From: Paracoccus sp. S-4012
GTDB lineage: Bacteria > Pseudomonadota > Alphaproteobacteria > Rhodobacterales > Rhodobacteraceae
DNA: 64,000 nt
Reading direction: 5' to 3'
NCBI RefSeq assembly: GCF_009674885.1
Contig: NZ_WKKA01000003.1
Span: forward strand, 62,001-126,000
The notes below the pieces were generated by a model. The model had not been told where the DNA came from. It worked only from the letters and a program-made list of their open reading frames with translations, and searched no databases. Of the stretch, positions 58,797-64,000 are shown piece by piece (the first letter of the stretch is position 1; every line of letters begins with the position of its first letter). The translations under genes were made by a program, and so were the position numbers.

Positions 58797-59255
58797 CTAT
58801 TCGTCCACCACGGCGAACAGCGCGGGCACCGCGGGGCAGGGGGCGAGCTTGTTCCGCGCCACGTCCGACAGCGTGATGTTGTGCAGGAACACATAGACCT
58901 GCGCGCTCAGCCCCTGCCACAACCGGTTCGACATCGACTGCGCCATGCTGCCCGACAACGCGCCCGTGGCGCCTGCGCCGACATGCAGCGCGCTCACCGT
59001 CTCGTCCACGGCGCCCAGCACCTCGGTCATGGTGATCTCCTCCGCCGGCCGGGCGAGGCGGTAGCCGCCGCCCGGTCCGCGGGCCGAGGTGACCAGCCCC
59101 GCACGGCGCAGCCGCACGAAGAGCTGCTCGAGATAGGGCAGCGAGATGTCCTGGCGGCGCGAGATCTCGGCCAGCGACACCGGGCCGTTCCTGCCGTTCA
59201 GCGTGAGGTCCACGAGCGCCACGACCGCGTAGCGCCCCTTGGTCGAGAGTTTCAC
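58797..59255 (-). CDS. Rrf2-family regulator, IscR-like with a single cysteine
   Basis: This 152-residue winged-helix protein has the Rrf2/IscR N-terminus MKLSTKGRYAVVALVDL and the recognition segment ISLPYLEQLFVRLRRAGL. E. coli IscR uses three clustered cysteines for its [2Fe-2S] cluster; here that loop (HVGAGATGALSG, residues 91-102) has none. The only cysteine is C140 in LAPCPAV. A single-cysteine IscR has been described in Rhodobacter sphaeroides, so this may be the orthologue. The GTG start follows TGGAGGG. No isc or suf genes follow it here. Confidence 0.85.
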   Translation of the reverse strand: MKLSTKGRYAVVALVDLTLNGRNGPVSLAEISRRQDISLPYLEQLFVRLRRAGLVTSARGPGGGYRLARPAEEITMTEVLGAVDETVSALHVGAGATGALSGSMAQSMSNRLWQGLSAQVYVFLHNITLSDVARNKLAPCPAVPALFAVVDE

Positions 59256-59376
59256 GGGCAGCGCCCTCCATCCGGCACGAGCCGCGCCTTGCACGGCAGG
59301 CACCGATGCCCCAGATAGATGCGATGATCTAGGCCGGGCCGCCCGCACCGGTCAAGGAACGCATTCGAGGATACTG

Positions 59377-60036
59377 ATGCCCGAACTGATCTTCCCCGGA
59401 CCCGAAGGACGCCTCGAAGCCCGCTACCACGCCCAGGCCGCCCCCGACGCCCCCATCGCCATCGTGCTGCATCCGCACCCGCAATATGGCGGGACGATGA
59501 ACAACCGGGTCGTCTACAACCTGCATTACGCCTTCCACCGGATGGGCTTCACCGTGCTGCGGTTCAACTTCCGCGGCGTGGGGCGCAGCCAGGGCGAGTT
59601 CGACCAGGGGATAGGCGAACTGTCGGACGCGGCCTCGGCGCTCGACTACCTGCAGGCGATGAACCCGAACTCCAAGCATTGCTGGGTGGCAGGCTTCAGC
59701 TTCGGGGCCTGGATCGGGATGCAACTGCTGATGCGGCGGCCCGAGATCACCGGCTTCATCAGCGTGGCGCCACCCGCGAACATGTACGACTTCACTTTCC
59801 TCGCCCCGTGCCCGGCCTCGGGGCTCATCATCAACGGCACCGCCGATAGGGTCGCCGCGCCGAAGGACACGGCGACGCTGGTCTCGAAGCTGCGCGACCA
59901 GAAGGGCATCACGATCACGCATGAGCAGGTCGAGGGCGCCGATCACTTCTTCAAGGATGACGAGGCGCACATGAAGCCGATGATCGACACCGTGCAGGCC
60001 TATGTCCGTCGCCGGCTGACCGAAACGACGCGCTGA
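59377..60036 (+). CDS. Alpha/beta hydrolase
   Basis: This 219-residue small hydrolase has HPHPQYGGTMNN near residue 30, FNFRGVGRSQGEFD near residue 64, and GFSFGAW (nucleophile serine) near residue 108. There is a conserved NGTADRVAAP aspartate and a late EGADHFF histidine. It matches a conserved bacterial family of unknown substrate. CGAGG precedes the ATG. It is divergent from the IscR-like gene. Confidence 0.9.
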   Translation: MPELIFPGPEGRLEARYHAQAAPDAPIAIVLHPHPQYGGTMNNRVVYNLHYAFHRMGFTVLRFNFRGVGRSQGEFDQGIGELSDAASALDYLQAMNPNSKHCWVAGFSFGAWIGMQLLMRRPEITGFISVAPPANMYDFTFLAPCPASGLIINGTADRVAAPKDTATLVSKLRDQKGITITHEQVEGADHFFKDDEAHMKPMIDTVQAYVRRRLTETTR

Positions 60037-60045
60037 GCCGGCGCG

Positions 60046-60468
60046 TCACCCGACCGTCAGGTCGAGGGTGATCTCGCAGTCGAGCAGCTTGCTGATCGGG
60101 CAGTTTGCCTTGGCCCCCTCGGCCGCCCGGCGGATCGCTGCCTCGTCCCCTTCGCCGCGGACCCGCGACGTCAGGGCCGAGCGCGTCACGGCGAAACCCT
60201 CGCCCTGTCGGTCGAGCGTCACCGCTGCCTCGGTCTCGATGCGCACGTCCTTCACCCCCGCGTCGCCCAGTTCCTTCGACAGCGCCATGCTGAAGCAGGC
60301 CGCGTGCGCGGCGCCGATCAGTTCCTCGGGGTTGGTGCCGGGGCCGTCCTCGAACCGCGCCCGGAAGCCGTAGGGATGCGCCTTGAGCGCGCCGGTCTCG
60401 GTCGAGATGCTGCCCTCGCCGTCCCTGATGCCGCCGCGCCATTCGGCCGATCCACGCTTGATGGTCAT
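60046..60468 (-). CDS. OsmC-family peroxiredoxin
   Basis: This 140-residue protein has the two OsmC redox cysteines, in HAACFSMAL near residue 58 and ANCPISKLL near residue 122, and the conserved NPEELIGAAHA segment. OsmC reduces organic hydroperoxides using lipoyl or other thiol donors. It is convergent with the hydrolase gene and divergent from adhC. Confidence 0.93.
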   Translation of the reverse strand: MTIKRGSAEWRGGIRDGEGSISTETGALKAHPYGFRARFEDGPGTNPEELIGAAHAACFSMALSKELGDAGVKDVRIETEAAVTLDRQGEGFAVTRSALTSRVRGEGDEAAIRRAAEGAKANCPISKLLDCEITLDLTVG

Positions 60469-60620
60469 GTCGTCCTCCGCTGTAACACCGCCTCAACGCG
60501 GCGACCGCCGGTCCGGGTCCGCCGCGAACCGCCGCGGCCTTCAACCGGCCCGCGATTGCGTCTAAGCTGCGCCCGAGAGGGCGGCCCAGACGCGCCGCGA
60601 GCAAAAGGAGTGCCCGAGAG

Positions 60621-61748
60621 ATGAGAACCCGCGCCGCAGTCGCGCTCGAGGCGGGGCGCCCGCTCGAGATCATGGAGGTGAACCTCGAGGGCCCGAAGGC
60701 GGGCGAGGTGATGGTCGAGATCAAGGCGACCGGCATCTGCCACACCGACGAGTTCACCCTCTCGGGCGCCGACCCCGAGGGGTTGTTCCCGGCGATCCTG
60801 GGGCATGAGGGCGCCGGGGTGGTGGTCGAGGTGGGGCCGGGCGTGACCTCGGTGAAGGTCGGCGACCACGTGATCCCGCTCTACACGCCGGAATGCCGGC
60901 AGTGCCCGTCCTGCCTCAGCCGCAAGACCAATCTCTGCACCGCGATCCGCGGCACGCAGGGGCAGGGGCTGATGCCTGACGGCACGACCCGCTTCAGCAT
61001 GCTCGATGGCACGCCGATCCTGCATTACATGGGCTGCTCGACCTTCTCGAACTACACCGTGCTGCCCGAGATCGCGGTGGCGAAGGTCGATCCCGAGGCG
61101 CCCTTCGACAAGATCTGCTACATCGGCTGCGGCGTGACCACCGGCGTCGGCGCGGTGCTGAACACGGCGAATGTGGAGGCGGGCGCGAAATGCGCGGTCT
61201 TCGGGCTGGGCGGCATCGGCCTCAACGTGATCCAGGGGCTGAAGCTCGCCGGGGCCGACATGATCATCGGCGTCGACATCAACCCCGACCGCGAGGAATG
61301 GGGCCGGCGCTTCGGCATGACCCATTTCGTCAACCCGAAGGACGTGGGCAACATCGTCGAGACGCTGGTCAACATGACGAAAACCCCCTTCGACCAGATC
61401 GGCGGCTGCGACTACACCTTCGACTGCACCGGCAACGTGACGGTGATGCGCCAGGCGCTCGAGGCCAGCCACCGCGGCTGGGGTCAGTCGATCGTGATCG
61501 GCGTGGCCCCGGCGGGGGCGGAGATCCAGACGCGACCGTTCCAGCTGGTGACGGGGCGGGTGTGGAAGGGCAGCGCGTTCGGCGGCGCGCGGGGGCGGAC
61601 GGATGTGCCGAAGATCGTGGACTGGTACATGTCGGGCAAGATCGAGATCGACCCGATGATCACCCACATCCTGACGCTGGACGAGATCAACAAGGGCTTC
61701 GACCTGATGCATGCGGGCGAGTCGATCCGCTCGGTCGTGGTGTATTGA
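60621..61748 (+). CDS. adhC: S-(hydroxymethyl)glutathione dehydrogenase (class III alcohol dehydrogenase)
   Basis: This 375-residue enzyme oxidises S-hydroxymethylglutathione, the adduct of formaldehyde and glutathione, with NAD. It has the catalytic-zinc motif GICHTDEF near residue 38 and GHEGAGVV. The structural-zinc cysteines lie in [17 protein letters not shown] near residues 91-107. The NAD fold is [10 protein letters not shown] near residue 194. A GSNO reductase role is also known for this family. AAGGAG precedes the ATG. Confidence 0.96.
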   Translation: MRTRAAVALEAGRPLEIMEVNLEGPKAGEVMVEIKATGICHTDEFTLSGADPEGLFPAILGHEGAGVVVEVGPGVTSVKVGDHVIPLYTPECRQCPSCLSRKTNLCTAIRGTQGQGLMPDGTTRFSMLDGTPILHYMGCSTFSNYTVLPEIAVAKVDPEAPFDKICYIGCGVTTGVGAVLNTANVEAGAKCAVFGLGGIGLNVIQGLKLAGADMIIGVDINPDREEWGRRFGMTHFVNPKDVGNIVETLVNMTKTPFDQIGGCDYTFDCTGNVTVMRQALEASHRGWGQSIVIGVAPAGAEIQTRPFQLVTGRVWKGSAFGGARGRTDVPKIVDWYMSGKIEIDPMITHILTLDEINKGFDLMHAGESIRSVVVY

Positions 61749-61831
61749 GGGGAGGCGCGAACTTTTCGCGCGGCCGTGCATCCAATCGTCAGGACCGGCC
61801 GGTGCCGGCCCCCAGTCGAAAGGATGAAGCC

Positions 61832-62257
61832 ATGCTGATCCGTTCCCTCGCCGCCGCCGTCGCCGTCTCCTGCGCGGCGGCGTTTGCCGTCCCCGCCGCG
61901 GCCCAGGACGCCGACCTGAGCAAGGCGCCCCCGCCGGCGCCCTATGCCGCCGTGAGCAGCCTCGTCGAGCTGCCCGACTTCCTGCCCGGCCTCGGCACCC
62001 TCTATGTCGATCCCGAGACGCTGCCCGCCGGGCCGTTCCTCGGCTACGACCACGACGGCAAGCTGTCGGCCACCATCTACATGGTCCCGATCGCCGATCT
62101 GGAGGCCGGCACTGCCTTCGACGATCTGGCGGTCGGTGCGCCGGAGGTCACCTCGGTCGACATCTACTACAACGCCGGCCATCCCGGCGTCGAGGAGCCG
62201 CATGCCCATGTCGTGCTGTTGCATGACGCGGATGCGAAGGCGAGGCTGGCGGAATGA
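61832..62257 (+). CDS. Exported DUF5602-like protein
   Basis: This 141-residue protein has a Sec signal ending AAAQD. The mature part has LPAGPFLGYDHDG, IYMVPIADLEAG and the YYNAGHPGVEEPHAHVVL segment typical of the TTHB210/DUF5602 group, whose histidines might bind metal. Function is unknown. It lies between adhC and a cupredoxin gene and overlaps the latter by ATGA, so a periplasmic redox role is plausible. Confidence 0.7.
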   Translation: MLIRSLAAAVAVSCAAAFAVPAAAQDADLSKAPPPAPYAAVSSLVELPDFLPGLGTLYVDPETLPAGPFLGYDHDGKLSATIYMVPIADLEAGTAFDDLAVGAPEVTSVDIYYNAGHPGVEEPHAHVVLLHDADAKARLAE

Positions 62258-62796
62258 ACCGGCGCGGCCTCCTGGCGCTGGCAAGCGGGGGCGTCGCCGC
62301 CCTCGCGCTGCGCACCCGCCCCGCTGCGGCGCACGGGGCTGCGGCGCACGGGCCGGTGCTGATCGAGATGCGAGGCAGCGCGCGGGGCGAGCATGTGGGC
62401 TTCGCGCCGCTCGGCCTTGCGGTGGCGCCCGGCGCACTCCTGCGCTTCGTCAACCGCGACGCGAGCAACAGCCATACGGCGACCACCTACCACCCGTCGC
62501 TCTTCGACCGGCAACGCCGCATTCCCGCGGCGGCGGCGCCCTGGGACAGCGGGCTGCTGCTGCCGGAGGAGAGCTTCGAGGTCACCCTGGAGGCGGCGGG
62601 CGTCTACGACTGCTACTGCCAGCCGCATGAAATGGCGGGGATGGTGCTGCGCCTCGTCGTGGGCCGCCCCGGCGATCCGGGGTGGGAGGGGGCCGCCCCG
62701 CCCTCGGACGACCTGCCGGAAGCGGCGCTTGCGGCCTTGCCCTCGGTCGAGGCGATCCTGGCCGATGGGCCGCTCATGCCTGCGGGGCTGGCATGA
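62254..62796 (+). CDS. Exported cupredoxin (type 1 copper protein)
   Basis: This 180-residue protein has a short twin-arginine-like leader (MNRRGLLALA) and a plastocyanin/pseudoazurin-like core. The copper ligands are H74 in SNSHTAT and C122, H125 and M130 in YCQPHEMAGM, matching the C-x2-H-x4-M spacing. A second cysteine at 120 is adjacent. A 40-residue C-terminal extension follows. It may carry electrons for formaldehyde or methylotrophic metabolism, but the partner is unknown. It overlaps the sigma-factor gene by ATGA. Confidence 0.88.
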   Translation: MNRRGLLALASGGVAALALRTRPAAAHGAAAHGPVLIEMRGSARGEHVGFAPLGLAVAPGALLRFVNRDASNSHTATTYHPSLFDRQRRIPAAAAPWDSGLLLPEESFEVTLEAAGVYDCYCQPHEMAGMVLRLVVGRPGDPGWEGAAPPSDDLPEAALAALPSVEAILADGPLMPAGLA

Positions 62797-63494
62797 GCGC
62801 GGCGCCGCAGCGGGCGCGGGCCGCCGCCGACCCCGGCGCCTCGACCGAGGCCGATCTCGTCGCCGGCGCCCGCGCCGGCGACGAGGCGGCGATGCGCGAG
62901 CTGATCCGGCGGCTGAACCCGCGCCTGTTCCGCGTCGCACGAGGCCACCTCGACGGCGATGCCGAGGCCGAGGAAGCGGTGCAGGAAGCGTGGATTGCGG
63001 CCTTCACCCGGCTCGAGCAGTTCCGCGGAGAGGCCGCCTTCTCGACCTGGGTCACGCGCATCGCCATCAACGCCGCGCGGATGCGTCGCCGCGCGGCCCG
63101 TCCGCAGGAGGAGTATGACACAGTGGCCGAACGCGCGCGCCCCGATGTCCTCGCCTTCCCGGGCCGTGGGACCGAGTCCGCCGAGGCTGCGCTGGCCCGG
63201 CGCGAGGTGCGCGGCATGCTCGAGGCCGCCGTCTCGGCGCTGCCGCCCGAGTTGCGCGTCGTGTTCCTGCTGCGCGAGGCCGAGGGCCTCGCCGTCGCCG
63301 CCATCGCCCGCGACCTGTCGCTGAACGCGATCACGGTCCGCACCCGACTGTTCCGCGCCCGCCGCCTGCTGCGGACGACGCTGGAGGCGCGGCTGCAGGG
63401 CGGCTTCGCCGCCGTCTTCCCCTTCGACGGCGCGCGCTGCGCGGGCATGGCGGACCGGGTCGTGGCAGGGCTGCGCGCGGGCGGTCGCCTCTGA
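62793..63494 (+). CDS. ECF-type RNA polymerase sigma factor
   Basis: This 233-residue protein has sigma region 2 (about 40-105, with AEEAVQEAWIAAF and FSTWVTRIAINAARMRRR) and region 4 (about 150-205, with ELRVVFLLREAEGLAVAAIARDLSLNAITVRTRL). The C-terminal 30 residues end FDGARCAGMADRV, with a single cysteine in a motif seen in sigma factors paired with zinc-binding anti-sigma proteins. No anti-sigma gene lies next to it. It is coupled to the cupredoxin gene. Confidence 0.92.
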   Translation: MSAAPQRARAAADPGASTEADLVAGARAGDEAAMRELIRRLNPRLFRVARGHLDGDAEAEEAVQEAWIAAFTRLEQFRGEAAFSTWVTRIAINAARMRRRAARPQEEYDTVAERARPDVLAFPGRGTESAEAALARREVRGMLEAAVSALPPELRVVFLLREAEGLAVAAIARDLSLNAITVRTRLFRARRLLRTTLEARLQGGFAAVFPFDGARCAGMADRVVAGLRAGGRL

Positions 63495-63579
63495 CCGAAG
63501 GAGGGCTGGCCCCGCGCGCCACGACGTGAAACCCTGCGCCCGCGCCCGAATCCGCGGCGCGGCAGGATGCGAGGGGCCA

Positions 63580-64000
63580 ATGTCGCTGGAAACACTGTCC
63601 GAGAACCGCGCCTTCGGCGGCGTGCAGGGCGTCTACCGCCATGCGAGCACCGCCACGGGCACCGACATGGTGTTCGCGGTCTATCTGCCGCCCGCGGCCG
63701 AACTCGGCCCGGTCCCGGTCCTGTGGTATCTCTCGGGCCTCACCTGCACGCATGAAAACGCCATGACCAAGGCCGGCGCGCAGGCGCATGCGGCCGAGGC
63801 GGGGATCGCGCTCGTCTTCCCCGACACCTCGCCCCGCGGCGAGGGCGTGGCCGATGACGAGGCCTATGATCTGGGCAAGGGTGCCGGCTTCTACGTCAAC
63901 GCGACCGAGGAGCCCTGGGCGCCGCATTACCAGATGTGGGACTACATCGCCGACGAATTGCCCCGCGTCGTCTCCATCAACTTCCCGGTGGACGAGGAGG
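63580..64000 (+). CDS. fghA: S-formylglutathione hydrolase, 5' part
   Basis: About 140 codons are visible before the window ends. MSLETLSENRAFGG, PVLWYLSGLTCTHEN and FPDTSPRGEG are classic for this esterase-D family; the catalytic GHSMGG lies beyond the edge. The enzyme converts S-formylglutathione to formate and glutathione, the step after AdhC. GAGGGG precedes the ATG. Confidence 0.93.
   Translation, partial: MSLETLSENRAFGGVQGVYRHASTATGTDMVFAVYLPPAAELGPVPVLWYLSGLTCTHENAMTKAGAQAHAAEAGIALVFPDTSPRGEGVADDEAYDLGKGAGFYVNATEEPWAPHYQMWDYIADELPRVVSINFPVDEE

Overview
This is 64 kb of GC-rich alphaproteobacterial chromosome, most like Rhodobacteraceae (Rhodobacter/Paracoccus relatives). The evidence is the split F0 operon atpI-atpB-atpE-atpF'-atpF carrying its own promoter and terminator, the glutathione-dependent formaldehyde genes (adhC, fghA), many TRAP, TTT and ABC importers, a single-cysteine Rrf2/IscR-like regulator, and an exosortase E/VPEID-CTERM locus. 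I saw no rRNA, tRNA, insertion sequence, prophage or CRISPR. Nearly all sequence is coding, and many genes overlap by ATGA, GTGA or TGATG.

Layout. 1-5.6 kb: the end of a luciferase-like monooxygenase, an MgtC-like membrane protein, a membrane alpha/beta-hydrolase, a catalase and an RpiR regulator. 5.7-13.4 kb: one transport and catabolic operon made of an N-formylglutamate amidohydrolase-like enzyme, TRAP permeases DctQ and DctM, binding protein DctP, a glutamine-synthetase-like ligase, an aldehyde dehydrogenase and an iron alcohol dehydrogenase. Together these look like a gamma-glutamylation route for an amino alcohol such as ethanolamine. 13.5-21.2 kb: a receiver protein and two hybrid histidine kinases, one with seven 92-residue HAMP repeats. 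21.2-30.5 kb: a LuxR/CsgD-like regulator and a small partner, divergent from two signal-peptide-less repeat proteins and a type I secretion ABC exporter plus HlyD adaptor. This is the most unusual locus and probably makes an exported surface or biofilm polymer.

30.6-33.3 kb: an aldo/keto reductase, a glutathionyl-hydroquinone-reductase-like GST and an ArsR-YdhR pair. 33.4-36.2 kb: ATP synthase F0. 36.4-42.8 kb: an OmpA-like lipoprotein, Ogt, Nth, a PfkB kinase, Tgt, a YeeE/YedE transporter broken by an apparent one-base frameshift, an AhpD-like protein and a DUF488 protein. 42.8-45.8 kb: modABC with a short ModE lacking the molybdate-binding domain and a Mo-box-like dyad. 45.9-51.5 kb: a complete peptide ABC importer. 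51.6-54.4 kb: a small lipoprotein and an exosortase E/CPBP-protease fusion with two tiny paralogous substrates. 54.5-57.6 kb: a TctCBA transporter. 57.8-60.5 kb: a ferredoxin/flavodoxin-NADP reductase, an IscR-like regulator, an alpha/beta hydrolase and OsmC. 60.6-64.0 kb: adhC, a DUF5602-like protein, a cupredoxin, an ECF sigma factor and the start of fghA.

Start codons were chosen from ribosome-binding sites and overlaps, so several genes are shorter than their longest open frame. Functions rest on motifs and family memory; no database search was run.
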